Position numbers and translations under genes: made by a program. From assembly GCF_019649055.1 (NCBI RefSeq), contig NW_026570392.1, positions 145,920-209,919 of the forward strand: a stretch of DNA of 64,000 nt. The letters are read 5' to 3'. Below the pieces are notes generated by a model that made no database searches, was not told where the DNA came from, and was given only the letters and a program-made list of their open reading frames with translations. Source of the DNA: Paramacrobiotus metropolitanus. Taxonomy: Eukaryota; Tardigrada; Eutardigrada; Parachela; Macrobiotidae. Shown piece by piece: positions 1-14,300 of this stretch; position 1 is the stretch's first letter, and every line of letters begins with the position of its first letter.

Positions 1-311
1 TGATTTTCACACCGGGAAAAAATAGCTAAATGAGTTCAAATAAAATAGGACAGAAAATAATAAATAAATAAAAAATAAAATAATTTATTTGCGCCGGCAG
101 AATGTAAATACTAAAGATGCAGTAACGAATTTCGTCGGCTCAGCGCATAAGCTCGCCTCTCCACGCTACTTCATCGCTCCTGATGATTTCATTGATTTGA
201 ATATTATTTTGATCATCATTTGTCACTCCTATTTTTCACCATTCTCTGTTTTCCAGTTTATTCCGTGTTGTTTTTTAGTTTCCGGATCCCTTGAGGTTTA
301 TTGTTTGTAAA
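1..311. other. AT-rich upstream region of the DPY19-like gene
   Basis: I see no gene here. The first 100 bases are very A/T-rich and the rest precedes the ATG at 312. It presumably holds the promoter and 5' UTR, but no clear core promoter motif can be named. Confidence 0.4.
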
Positions 312-3300
312 ATGGACACGGGCCAGATTGTCAACTACATCCACGACATTCGCGCCCGTCTGACCAGCAAATGCTCGCTGCTGATGAAATCCCTGCACAG
401 TGCGTCGTCGCGCTCATCGCCGCGAGCCAAAACTGGACGATCCGCGTCGCGCTCACCCTCCGCTGCGCGCAGCCCTTCCCGCAGCTTCCCCGCGCTGTTT
501 TTCGCTGGGGTGGGCATCTTCGCGGGGGCCTCCATCTTCCACATGTGGCATCTGTCCAGTTTGTTTGAGAATGATCGGTTCTTTTCGCATTTATCACAGC
601 TGGAACGGGAAATGACATTCCGTACGGAACAGGTGAGGGTTTATGTGGCGGATGCGGTGTGTGCCCCGTAGTGAAAGTGAATGTTGCCGTATGTTTTACA
701 GGGTCTGATCAGACAACGGTCGAGTTTAACTTTACGTGATCGCATTTTGTTTACTGGTTTTCTGTGGATTTTCCATTTTTCGAGGTGCTGAAATTTTCTG
801 ATAAAACAGTTTTGATTTTTTATCGTTTAGTGTTGTTTATTTGTCAGGAAAAAATAACTGGGAATGACTTGATGGGTGTTTACGTCGTACCGCGCATCTG
901 ATCGTTTAATTTTTAAAAAAAATAATTTTGAAATGCATTATGCCTGATTTAAATTCTTTTAATCATTTTTAAACGAATAAATAATTAATAATAATTTTTT
1001 CTGCCGTGTTAAATTGTGGCTAGATTTTTTTCTGTTTTTAGGGATTGTATTATTCGTTTTATAAACGTATTGTGGAGGCGCCGAGTTTCTTCAGCGGTGT
1101 GATGGAGATTATGCACGACACCAGCACGGAGTTTCCCAACGAAGTCAACTTTATTAATCGCTTCAATCTTTACCCAGAGGTACGTACTTTCTGACGTTTT
1201 TCCATGATTTGGACTAAATTTCCAACAAGGTATTATCGGTTAGTTAAATTTGACCGAGGCGTCGTTTAGTAATTTGACGAGCTTGTGGTGACAGAATCAC
1301 GACGAACTGGCTAAGCTAGGGAATGTTTTTTTGAATATCCCTATAAATTTCAAAATATGTTAAAAATTTAAAAAAGTATGAATCATATTTTCAATTTATT
1401 GTCAAGCTACGTGTTACTGTTTACAATTTTCCAGCTTTGATGTTACTGGAACATCCTAGAATATATCAGATCCTCATGAGCCCGCACACTACGTTAGCTT
1501 GCAGTTTAATACTGCGAAATATATGCAGCCACGACTTGCGAGTAGCGCCGAGTACATCTTTTAGTAACATCTATTTGGGCAAATAAATCTTTCTATCTTT
1601 AAAAATATTCAAATTTTTAAAAAAAATGGAAATTTAGTGTGAAAAAATGAAAACTATGCTGGATAGATGTTCCTAGCCGGCATCTACCGCATCTACGCCA
1701 CCATCACCGAGTTCCTCGACATCACCACCGTGCAGTGTTTCCGCGTCAACCGCGGCGCCGGGCACTCCCCGGTGACGGCCTGCGTGGGCCTGGGCGATCC
1801 CTTCTACCTGTATTTACTGGGAGTGTTCGGTCTGAACGGTCTGCTATTGGGCGTCCTCTTTTTGACCGGCTGGCTGCTCAGCGAGAACATCGGCGGCGGG
1901 GTTATTACGTTGCTGTGCTTCTTGTTCAACCACGGGGAAGCCACGCGGGTCATGTGGACACCGCCGCTGCGCGAGAGCTTCGGCTATCCGTTTTTCGTCA
2001 TGGAGATGCTGGCCGTGGCGTATCTTCTGAAGACGGGCTGTCGCAGCTGGCAGATGAGTGCGCTGGTGGGCGTGACGTCGGGATTGTTTATTCTGCAGTG
2101 GCAGGTTAGTATTTGTTTTTGTTTTTAGTTTATTTTTTTCTCGAATTTTACTCGGGAAGATGTGATTTTTCGAGGGTTTGATACAAAACTTTACTAATTG
2201 TTTAGGCATGGTTGTCATATTTTAAGATTTGGGAAGGCTAGAAGGCTGTTAATTATTTTCCTTTACCTTTTATTTCAGCTTTATTCGGAAATTTTTGTTA
2301 TTTATAATTATGGTCGTTAATTTGATTTTCAATTATGGTGGTAAATAATTGAGTTAATGCCTACTTATTTTGTACTTGCTTGGCGTTTTTTACCGACTGG
2401 TCGAAATTTTCTTTTAATTCTTTTTTAACATTACATATTTATCTCATGACTAGTTTAGAGCGACAATTGCGTTGGAATTGTTCTGTTTAAAAGTTAACAT
2501 ATTAATAATTAGTTGTTTTTCGACAAGTGGTTTACTTGTTTCCTAATTGGCAGTTTTTACCGATGGCGATAATACGCCATTTGTCACATTATTTTAAAAA
2601 TTCCGGTTTTGTTGCTGTTCTGAAATTGATTAACGATTGGCAATTTTCACCGATTTGTCAACAATGTTTGTTTTCAAATTTTTAAAATTCTCCTTTGTTT
2701 TTTAGCGACTTCTAAAATTACTTTTAAAAATTTCGTAATTGGAATTTAAAATTTTTCTGATTTACTGATTTTTTTTTTGTTAAAAAACTTCCCATTTAAA
2801 ATTCGGTTTTTCCGCAGTTCGCTCCCTTTGTCCTGCTGACGCAGATTGGCGTCCTGCTCTTCCTCTTCATTGCCTGCTACCTGGACTACTCCCTCCTGCG
2901 CGCCATCGTCCAGGGTTTATTCTACTCTTTAATGGCCTGTTATTTTCTCCTCTGTTGCAACTCCTTCCTCTTAACGTCCGCCTACGGCATCATCGTCATC
3001 GCGCTCTTCCTTTTGATGGAATTCTTCGCCGTCCGCAAGGTCCCGCTGGCCGAGCGTTTCGGCTACATGACGGGCTGGCAGATGGCCGGGTTTATCGCGT
3101 GTGTGCTGCTGGTGCCGGTGTGGAAGATGGCGGTGGGCGGCGCGGATGATGCGCATATCTGGCAGATTGTCCGGGCCAAATTCACCAGCTGGAAGAATTT
3201 CCACACCATGCTGTATATGTGTGCGCCGGAGTTTGATTTTCTTGGAGGTCAGTTGCTATATTCACTGCGGATTTGTTTGGTACGGGTTTGTTTGTTTGGT

Positions 3301-6300
3301 ACGGGTTTGTTTGGTCCGATTAGTTTGGTACGGGAAAATAAAAATTACAGTTTTTATTATAATAATTATTAGTGATGATTGTTATTTAGTCATGATTGTT
3401 ATTGTTGTTGATTATTATTTGTTATTATTTTGTCATGATTTATTATTTGTAAATTTTAAATGTTAATAATAAATGTTGTTGGAATGTTATTAATTCAGAT
3501 TTCAGAATGATATTGATATGAATTTCAAGAAATTAGTATGGTGCTTGTATTCAAATGGGGCGCGATCCTACGATTTGCAGTTGAACGAGAATTTTTAAAA
3601 TTTAGGCGAGCAGCCCTTTTAGGTCCCGATAAAATTATGAGAGTGTGAAGTTTTGTTGTGATAAAATGATTTCCTTCCATTTATGGTCAGTCGTAACGAT
3701 CATTAACTCGCTTGCCGTACACTGTTACTGGTGTTGTAGTACAAGGGCTTCGAACTTTTACTTTCGTGAGTGCGTTAATGAATGCGCAATAAAAAAAATT
3801 CAGCCAAAAAAGGTGTTCTTGATTTTTTCGTCCGAGTTTAGACTGGAATTGTTGCTTTTAATTATCTTTCTTTTGGGTATCGGTCAGATGAAGTTTTACG
3901 TGTGTTGTAGTGGAAGTAGTGGGCAAGCTGTGCCGGACGCTGCTGCTGCCGATCGGTGTGATGGTGTGTTGTACGGTGAAATTCCTGGTGACGCGCGAAT
4001 TGTTAACGGACTGCTCGTGTAAATGCCACCCGCGAAAAGCCTGCCTGCATGTCGCACACGGGGAACGGCGCGTTGGGACACCGAATCCCAGCGTTTTATA
4101 CGATACTCCGGTGTGTTCGGCACGGCGGTCCCATATGGGATATTTCCTGTATCGAACGCCCAAACGGTAAGAAAATGTTAATTAATAATAATCACCATTT
4201 TACTCTTCTCTAGTTCGATCTGTAACCTCCCTTTAAATATGGCGTTTTATCATAAATTATATGTTTTTCTTGGCAGTAGTTTTGGATTTTATTAATTGTT
4301 AAAAAAAGCCAAGTAATTGTTTAATAAACTTACTGCATTCACTTCAGTTTCTTTGTTTTTATGTAAATTAATTTTCCTGTAGTATTATTTATTTTAATAA
4401 TATTTACGATGGGTAATTTAGTCGCTTTTATTGGGTTGACGATTGTAAAATTATTGCCCTATATTTATAGAAAATGGAATGTTTTGTTTATATTTCTTGG
4501 GTTATTTTGCATCGATCATTTTGTTTGCAGTTTGCAGCCGGTCTTTTTTAAAAAAATGTCTGATGCTTGTATCTGTTTTTGTTTCTACTAACAGCTAAGC
4601 TTCGCGCGAAATAATACGAGTGTTCTTGAATTTCTGGTTATTTGTTTAATTTGTGTGATTGTGATTTCACGGCTGCTTTTGCTCATGTGTTGTGCTTTTT
4701 CCGCTTTCTTCCGGTTACGCAGTGCCCAGAGCAACGGGAAACCCGGTGAAAATGGTCAGCCGGTGTCGGCGGTGTCCCTGGACGTCCACTACATCCTGCT
4801 GCAGGGCTACGCGTTCACCGCGTTGGCGCTGCTGATTATGCGCTTGAAGCTGCTGTGGACGCCGCAGTTGTGCATCGTGGCGTCGCTGGTCGCCTCGCGA
4901 TCGGTTGGTGCCTCGCTTCTCTTTGTCGTAATTGTAATAAATCGTATTAAATAAAAATCAGTATCGTTAAAACAATTAATTTCTTAAAATAAAGAAATGC
5001 ATTTCATTGAATTTCGACTTGAATATTGAATCTGCTTATTATTGTTGAAATTAAATTCCAATAAAATAGATTTTATTTCAGGAATATTATTTATTAAATT
5101 AAACAGTTATCTGGAAAGTTATAGAATAAATGTAGATGAAATGCATAATTAATCCTAAGGAAATCCAAGCGGATTACGCTCAAGGAACATTGGTGTTCCT
5201 ATTGATCAATCACGCTTTAACGAACCGTAAATGAGTTTGTGGTGTTCATCTGTAGTGCAGTGTCATGTGCCGGTATGCCCAATTTCCCAGCTCTCACTCT
5301 AATCTGTACACTATACAGTGGTAATTTTGTCGGCAGTTGCACGACTGAACGTTTTGTCCATAATCATTTAATATTTTTCTTATATTCAAGTCTGTTTGCA
5401 TTTTTTACTGCGTGTCTAAGTATTTTTTTTGTGAGCGTTGTTTGAGTTACGGCATGTGATGGAAAATTAGAGCGCAGAAAATTGCCGACGGATGGGGAAT
5501 TTGTTTTTTTTTGTGTAGATTTTTGGATTCTTGCGGCGTTCCTGGCATTTGGGCATGGTGGTAGGTCTGATGAGCTGTATGCTACCGGTCGGCATGCATA
5601 ATCTACGGGAGCAGCACAAGATTATGGGCGAATACAGTAATTATCCACTGGAAGACATTCTAACCTGGATCAACAACAACACCGTCGAAGGTACCTTGCA
5701 GATCACGAAATAAAAATGTTAAATAAAAATAAAATTAATCAAAATGGAATAATTAATCGAAACAAAATAAGTAGCCACAATCAAAAATAATCGAAAGAAG
5801 TTATTTTACCATAGAATTGATAATAAGTAATTAAAATTAGCAATAACGCAATTAGTAAAAAACAGTAATAATTAGAAAATCTTTAATGCTAATCGGCAGA
5901 ACTGGTCCCGATTGAATTCAGATAGGATGAGATTGGTAGAAAATTATTTTTCGTTTGGCTTTTGGGTTTTTTAATTTTTTAATTAAGCATTTTTTCTGCT
6001 TGATTATTATATATGTTTTATTATGCGGTTGGATAGATGCCGTGTTTGCCGGTCCGATGGCCACCATGGCCAATCTGCATCTGAGCACCGGACGCCCGAT
6101 TGTCAACCATCCGCATTACGAGAACGCCGAGATACGGTCAGGGAATTCAATGAGAAATTAAATTTAATAATTAGTTAAATTTAATAATTAATTAAATTTA
6201 ATTTATTATGAAATAATCGGGTTTTATTATGGGTGTGTGTTTTCAGGGAGAGAACGCTGAAGGTGTATTCGATGTACAGCCGGAAATCACCGCGGGAAGT

Positions 6301-7427
6301 CCACCGTATTCATCGGCAGTTGGGCGTGGATTATGTCGTTTTTGAGAATTCCTACTGCTGGCGCAAACACAAGTACGTTTCCGCCAGGATAGATTAGTGC
6401 TGTAATATTAATTCCGGATGAAATATTATTTTGTTATAAACTGCATGAATCGCTCCCGAAGGAAGTGAGAGATCCCGAATTCGTAAAATTCCTGTAAACA
6501 GTTTCTGGACGAAAATTACAGTCCGCAGAACAAAATTACTATCTGCAATAAACCGTAACCAAATTATTAAAGAAGCAGTATGCTGTATATTGGCAAATTG
6601 CACGTAACTGTGAGTTCAAGAAGTCAAAAACCTATCATCACTACGGAACTGCGGATGTATGTTGGATCGTAGAGTTGTGGCAGAGTCTGTCCAGTGTATC
6701 TCTAGTTGCCATAAGGATGGTCTTCCGAAACATCACATAGTTTTCAGAAAAATCCAGGCGTTTAGAATTTTTCTGATATCGGTGGATTTTTTTAATGATT
6801 ATGATTTATACAGTATTTTATTACCGCATTTGTACAAAATGAAACACTTATAATTTCCTGTATATTAATAAATATGCTTACCTATTACAAATGCCCATAA
6901 AACAAATGAAATAACAACAAAAGTATTATGGATAAGAAATTAAAATTAGCTTAAGAAAACTAAAGCGGATTTTTTTCCGAGTGATACTCCGTTAGCATGC
7001 GAAACCGTTATAACTAATGTTAGAAATTATAATTGAATTTACATTAGTATCATTTTTAAATAAACTATGAAAATTAAAGCGGATGTATGTTCCGAGCTGG
7101 GGTATGCGAAAACGCTGGTATGGGTTAATAGTAACTTATTTCTAACTGTAATTCCACTTATAAAAGTTGTGATGAAATATTTCAAATAAATCGAAGATAA
7201 TTGTAGCTGGTTTTTTTTGTGGTGACGTCTTGCTGGGTTAACATCATTAACTAACTGCGAAATTAATTGATTACGTGTGTAGAGCGGGCTGCGCGATGCC
7301 GGAGATGTGGGATGTGGAGGAGCCGGCGCGGGCCGAATACGAAGCGTGCTGCTGGCGGGTGGCCGCCGATCCCTATCCCTTCACGTGGATGTACGGCAAC
7401 GACGTCTACGAGATCCTCAAAGTGTGA
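312..7427 (+). CDS. DPY19L: DPY19-like protein C-mannosyltransferase, 10 exons
   Basis: Known role of the family: a multi-span ER enzyme that attaches mannose to tryptophan in WxxW motifs of secreted and membrane proteins, using a lipid-linked donor. Ten exons join in one frame: 312-632, 1042-1179, 1667-2104, 2818-3247, 3911-4166, 4723-4903, 5519-5690, 6037-6136, 6247-6372, 7283-7427, giving 768 residues, close to vertebrate DPY19L proteins. All introns are GT-AG with matching phases. Family blocks seen: [10 protein letters not shown] across the exon 1/2 junction, [25 protein letters not shown] (exon 3), [13 protein letters not shown] (exon 6), [12 protein letters not shown] and [10 protein letters not shown] (exon 8), [10 protein letters not shown] (exon 10). 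Exons 3-6 hold many hydrophobic spans. The N-terminus (about residues 30-60) is a Ser/Arg-rich tail. The ATG at 312 is chosen because the family region follows directly. Odd: exon 5 carries a Cys-rich stretch of about 60 residues in a loop that is shorter in vertebrates; this exon's end is the least certain boundary. Confidence 0.93.
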
Positions 7428-8373
7428 ATGGACGCCCTGGGCTCTTAACTCGGTTGATCGCGGATCTGTGTTTTTGTAATGACATAGTCTTGCCACTGAT
7501 TTTTTTTGTGACCAAAGTGTTTTTATAGTGTTAAGTGTAGATGTTTTCTGCTCGGTTGTGTTTTGGATCCACAGGAAATTTTTGTAATATTTTTTGTGCG
7601 GTTGAATTGATTTGTTTCACATGTGGCGACTAACTGGCGACTGCTTTCCTGGTGTAGTGCAATGGCGTTTTTTGTGAGCATAAAGCGTAATAAAATTAAT
7701 ACAATTAAAACAGAATGTTCCTTTCGCTAATTTTTTCTTGTTGTTACTGTATACTGCATAGTATTACATACTACAACAGAAACATGCAAAACACTGAAAA
7801 CAGTAAAATTTAAAAACCAGAATCTGCAGGGGAAAAGACCGCAGCTCACAAGCAAATGGTTACTGGGAAGTGGTAAGTGGGAAATAAATGCTTCTTTTTA
7901 ACACCATTGAATGCATACTCGTGCTGCGCAGACGAGTGCCTTCTCTGTTCCAGCGTGGTTGTTGGCGATTAGCGGGGACTGGATGTTTTCCCATTGCGCG
8001 CTGTTTAATATTTCAGTGTTAAACTTGGAACCGCGGACCGACTGGCCGATTTGCACGTTCTTTGTCCTGCACGTTGTCGTGTCGTAGTGGCAGCCGCACG
8101 TGTGGCGCCGGTTCCTTACATACAGCAGTGGCAATAGCAGGCAGTCAGCTACTCAGCTCTAAACTGCACAAAGACGTACTGCGAACTGTTTAGGCTGCGA
8201 ACTGCGAAGAGCTTTTATGAGTTTTATCGTTTTAAAACTTTGATGGATAAAAATTGAGTTTGAGAATAATTTAGTCAACAAGTTGTAGATTGTGTTGATT
8301 TTATTTTGGTGTACATATTCTAACAAGATTTTCCCGGATCGATCACAGTTCGCAAATCCGCTGAAAGAGCAAC
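7428..8373. other. Intergenic region between DPY19-like and CTF18 genes
   Basis: It contains the 3' UTR of the DPY19-like gene and the promoter side of CTF18. Small open frames here have no recognisable content and lack splice partners. Confidence 0.4.
7689..7694 (+). promoter_or_regulatory. Candidate polyadenylation signal of the DPY19-like gene
   Basis: An AATAAA hexamer lies about 260 bases after the stop codon at 7425-7427. It is the first good match downstream, but the region is A/T-rich so it could be chance. Confidence 0.4.
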
Positions 8374-11300
8374 ATGGAGGACGTCAGCGAAGTGGATCTG
8401 TTCATGTTGGAACATGCAGACGATCACGAGCGCCCCGCCAAACGAGCCCGCACTCAGGATGTCTTGCAGCTGCAGCGCGCCTTCCTTTCTGACGACTTCT
8501 TCACCATGACCGCCGGGGCGCCCCTGACAACCAGCGTCCCCACCCCAAAGAATCAGGGGCCACCGAAGCAACAGGTGGCGCGGTTGTTCGGATTGGACGA
8601 CGACGCTGCATCGTTGTCACCGTCGAAACAACCGTCGATGGAGATGCAGGACACCTTACGATACCACCCGGCCCCTACCAATGGGGTTCATGCCAGTAGG
8701 ACGCGAGGGGCGCCGCGGGACTTAATGCACGAGGATCGCAACGGGGTTTCGCGGTCTGGAAAATTCTCTGCTGAAGGTTGGTGTGCGTCATATGGGGGAC
8801 CATCTCACGTCTTTGTTTTAATGATTAATCGGACTATTATATTTCGAAAATTATTCAAAATATTGTAAACTTGCTTTGAATTTATTTCGACTTTATTCCG
8901 AATTTTTTCGGATTTTTTTCTAGTTTAATATGCTTAGGTCTCCAGATTTTTTTCCAGTTTCTGTCGAACTAATTCCAGATAGACTTCTGCTTTATTTCGA
9001 ATTTACTTGGAATTTATTTTGTGTCTAACTTATTAACACCTGTATTTTATTCGGCAATAGCGGCAGAATAGCCATCAAAATATTGTAAATTCCAGTATCG
9101 AAATCGTAGGCACATACCGTAAATACATTACAGTTAAAACGCTGTATAATGATTTATTTTAATAATTTCAAACTGATTTAACTTACCCCATATATAAATA
9201 TTCGCATAGTTCACATTTGTTTCTGATTTACATATTTCAGATTTAATAATTGTTCAAAATTGATTTGGAATCTATTTTAATTTTTGATTAATTTTACAAT
9301 TCAAATTTATTTCAAAATTTTTTTTACGATTATCCCAAATTTTTTCCCAAAATTTTGCAGCTGCCTGGTTGGACGATTTGGGCGGAAACGAGAACCGTCC
9401 GGACACCGAACCCCCGCCCCACCCGTCATCCGGGGCGGGGCCTCCCCTCCCTCACGTGCGCCGCCTCTTCTCCCCGGAACCCCCCCTCCCCTGCGCCCAT
9501 CCCCGACGCCATCCCGACCAAACCCCCTAAACCCTCATCTGCTACCCCCTCCGCGCCCCACGGCCCGGTCCGCGTCTTCCGCCGCCCACCGCAGCACGCC
9601 CGCAGCCTCCCGGTCACCAGCGCCGGACGTGCCCTGTATTTATCCTTCAAACCATCGCAGTGGAAGGCCCGGCTGCACACCGACCTGGCCGCCGCGACAA
9701 GCGCCGTCTTCACTTCCGCCCCGGGGTACCGGCGCTTCCGCACCCTCTTGGAGACGGTGCGCACGGAGATGGAGGCCGCCGCCCCGGCGCGGACCCTCCC
9801 GGAGGTGGTCCTGCCGCCGCTGCCGGTGGAGGGGGCGCGGCGGATGTGGGTGGAGCAGTTCCGGGCCAGTCGCTATCTGGATCTGTTGAGCGATGAGACC
9901 GTCAACCGGGCGCTGCTGCAGTGGTTGAAGCTGTGGGATGGGTGTGTCTTCCACCGGGAACCGAAGCTGCACACGCATTTAGGTGGGGAAATTTTCGAAA
10001 TTTTTTTGGGAGATTAAATTTGTTTCCCAATCTGGCACTGCGGGTGCTTGAATTAAAAAAACTGAGAAATTTAAAAGAACATTTTTCAACTGTAAACGAT
10101 TTTCTTACACACCAGGTTTTGCAAAAAAGCTGCGGAAATAAGTAATCAAAAGTTGCCAATATAATACTAATATTTTGTATTAAAAGTGGTATTTGAAAGC
10201 GTAACAGCAGATAGTTTTAAAAATAAGTATGATAAAATTTTCAGTTTTTCGAATTTCATCATTGGACAGGTTTGCAAATAGATGAATTAATTTCTTACAT
10301 TATGCAACGTTTGCAGTTTTAGGAGAACAAAATCAAGGTTTCGCCTAGCGGTTTGACCAAAATTATAAAAAGTAATTTTTTCTACCTTATTTTTAATTTT
10401 TTTATTTGTTTGTCATATTTTTTTATTACTGTTTGCTATTTTTTTTAAATAGTGCTGATGGTTGTTTTATTTTTAATATGTTTTAATTAAAACCTTGTCT
10501 GAAATTATTTTCCAAAATAAATACAGTATTATGCAATATTTTTTATGCCAACGGTACAGAAAGGTCGAAATCACAATCCTAGGTTTCGGCAAGCGCAAAG
10601 CGGCGAATAATCCCAAGACCTTCGTCCCGCGGGCCTTCGGCGGGGTGCCGGACTACTGCTTCACCCTGGACGCCGACCGGCGGCCGCGTTTCAAGACGGC
10701 GCTGCTGTGCGGCCCCCCGGGCCTGGGGAAGACCACCCTGGCGCACGTGATCGCCCGGCACGCCGGCTACGACACCCTGGAGATTAACGCCAGCGACGAC
10801 CGCGCCCTGGACGTCTTCCGCAACCGCGTGGAGTCCTCGCTGATGCACGGCAACATCGCCGCGCTCATGCAGGACGGCGTGGCGGTGGACCGGCCCAAGT
10901 GCCTGATTATCGACGAGGTGGACGGGGCGCCGGCCGCCACCGTGGACTATCTCGTCCATTTACTGAAAGGTAGGGTTATTATTACAATTTCCAGCGTAAA
11001 TTAGACTGTTATTTGTGAATCAGAGCAAGTCTTGGCGCGTGCGAAATTAATCTGCAATGGAAACTGGAAAACAATTTTTCAAAAAATACTTTCTGAATTT
11101 TTAATAAACCGATTTGAAGCGAGGAATATTCTAGAGGATTTTATATACATTTCACGGGAGGTGATTATTGACAAAACTAATGAAAATAACCGAGAAATTA
11201 CTGTATCTGATATTACTCGTTTCATCACCTACATAAACACCAGCAGTTTCCGAAAGAAAAATATTTTCCATATTTTCGAAAGAACAATGTTATAAAATAA

Positions 11301-14300
11301 GTAATTTATTTAGTTTCAGATTTCGTTGCAGATTATTCCCGAAGCGGCTTAAAAAGCGTTCGAATTGAAAATGGTTAAAATGAGCGAGAAATCGTAGATG
11401 TTTTTCGATCCGTCGTGCAATATTGAACAGTCTTTATGTTTTCTCAATAATGCACTACATAATATTATCATAAACTTAAGTTCCTTTTTCACTTTCAAAT
11501 TTCTTTTCAAATCATGCCAAAACGGCGCAACCATTGTTCGAATTGCTAAAAGGATAAGAATGAGGAAAAAGCCATTTTTCCTTAGAGAATAATAATGTGA
11601 TAAATAAATAATAATTATTTCTGATGTCTCAGAATTTGTATTAAATTGTTCGGGAAACTCCTAAAAATTGGTTTGAATTTCAGTTTCACATTTTACGTGT
11701 TTTGGTAGGGGAGGCCAAGAGCGCCAGCGGGAAGAAGAAAGCGCAGCGGAAGTTGGCCCTATGGCGGCCCATCATCTGCATCTGCAACGACCAGTACGTG
11801 CCGGCACTGAAACCCCTCCGCCAGGTCAGCGTCGTGGTGCAGTTCCCGCCCATCCACCGCGAACGCCTGGCGCAGCGCATGCTGGACATCTGCCGCTCCC
11901 TGCCCATCCAGGTAGGATGAAAGTTACAGTTTCAGGAATTAACTGGCCGAATTACATTTGAAACTGGCTGTCGCGTTTTGATATGATTTAAAATAAAAAT
12001 TTAGTTTTTTGATTATTACCATTTCCAATCTGTTAACAACAGGTTTTAAAATTAACATTAAAAATCGAGATTTCCACGGTAGACAGTTGATTAAACGATC
12101 AAAATGACCGGAAATAATTTATTTCAATGATTGTCGTCGCCTAATAGCTTTCGAAAGATATTCGGGAAAAAACTGGAAACTGGAATTATTTTTTAGATTT
12201 TATTTCACTTGTCATCAGATTGCTTTATTTCGTTGCAGTACTGTAGTCTGTTTCGCCCTTAATACCACTTAGTAGTCTGTTTCGCCCATCGTACAACCTG
12301 TTTGCGAAGCAAACTGTAAAAAATAATTTTTTTAACGAATTAAATTTGAATTAAATTTAGAAAATATTTTTTTAATTTTTATTTCCCTTCGAAAGTAAAA
12401 TTGAATTATTTGAAAATTGGCTGAAAGTGTTTGAATTTCTTCCATGTAAATAGGCGGACTCCTCCGTGATTCACGTGCTGTGCGAGAAGTCGGAGGACGA
12501 CATCCGCACCTGCCTGAACACCATCCAGTTCGCCTCGGTCCAGGGCAACCGGCTGGCCGTCGCCGACATCAGCCAGACGACCATCGGACGGAAGGACAGC
12601 CGCAAACAGCTGTTCGGCATCTGGGACACTGTCTTCCGCGCACCCGGCGCCGGCCGGCAGAACGAGGTGGGTCGAAGCGGTCACGTGGACTGCGGTCTCA
12701 AAATTGCAAATTGAAATCATTTTACAGTCACACCGGTCTTGACTTCATTTTTGCAAACGGGATTTTTAAATGCATCAAATGAAGAATAACACTGAGCGCA
12801 TTAATCGCGGAATTCATCAAACTTCTGACGAAATGCATTGACAGAATGTTGAAAATTGTAATTTTTTTCCACTTTTTTATTGCATATTTATTTTCTATTT
12901 CAGAATTTGCATTGTAACCATCGTAACGCTTTAGTACGATTCTTTTTTAAAAATATTGTTTAATACGACTTGCATATTTATTTTGTATTTCGGAGTCTGG
13001 ATTTTCTCTTTCCAGTAACTGATTTTCGATTTTGGCTGGCTAATTTTCAGTTGGATTTATTAATTTTCTATTTTGAATTATTTCAATAAAAGTTTGGTTT
13101 TAAATTCTATTTTTTCCTATCACGCTTGATTTCAAATCCCATTTTTTGTAACTTGATTTTATTTCTAATCACGCTTGATTTGATATTTTATCGTTTCAAA
13201 ATTATTTTATCCAATTTTGTATTTTGAAATGAATTGTCAGGTTGTATTTCGAATAAATTGTAATGTGAAACCATTTTGAAAACGGGAAAAAAGTCTTTGA
13301 ATTTCACCCTTAGATCAGTGAGGGCGCGTCGGAAAAAGATTCCACCCGCAGCGTCCTCCGCACCGTGCAACAGGAGGATTTAGAGAAAATCCTCTCGGGA
13401 TTATACGAGAATTATCTGCGCGTCAAGCACAAGGAATCGCGGTTAATCTCCGCGGCGCAGTGCGCCAACTGGTTCTGCTTCGCGGACATCCTGGAGCGCG
13501 GCGTGATGGAGGAGCAGAGCTGGTTCCTGCGGGGATACGCCTCGTTTTCCCCGGTCGCACTGCACGTCTTACTCAGCGGCAACGCGGTGCCCAAACTGAA
13601 TTTCCCGCAGCAACAGGTGGAGTTTCGCAGCCGGTGCGGTCGGAATAAGGAAATCATGGACGCCTTCGTTAAGGATCTGCCGGCGGGATTATACCGGGTG
13701 GTGAAGAGCGGCGCGCTGTCCAGTGAATTTGTTCCGTATTTGGTTAACATCCTGCAACCGATTCTCAAGGTACAACACTAAAAAATAATATTTAAATTTT
13801 AAATTATAATTAGTAATTTTAAAATATAATTTGTAATGAACAGTACCAGTGTCACAATGGTGGTGTTCGTTAATAATTATATTAAATTTTAAAAATTTTA
13901 ATTAATTGAAAATTAATCAAAAGTAAACAAAGGTTGTTATTAGTGTGAGTATATAAAACATTGTTGTAACTAGTGTATATAAAACATTACATTACATATT
14001 GCAGATAGTGTATATAAAAAATACAGTTAGTGTACTTCGAACTTACGATGTATCTGTATTAGAAAACAAAAAAGGACATGAAAGATGTACTGCAGTTTTA
14101 AGTTTTTCCATAACATGCTAGTTCTATATTTTTATTGTACTCAAAATAACAATTGTAAGTAATTTCAGTTTGAAGAGAAGAGTAAACACGTTGTTGATGT
14201 AATATTGAATTCTGTCAGTAAGAGCCAAGATATAAATGTTTATAGCGACTGCCTGACGCACATATATATTAGCACCTTGTTGTTTATTTTTTCAATGATA

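Noticed and set aside
9284-9889. Separate Pro/Arg-rich protein overlapping CTF18 exon 2
   Set aside because: It is another frame of a GC-rich coding exon; the conserved WLKLWD block lies in a different frame.
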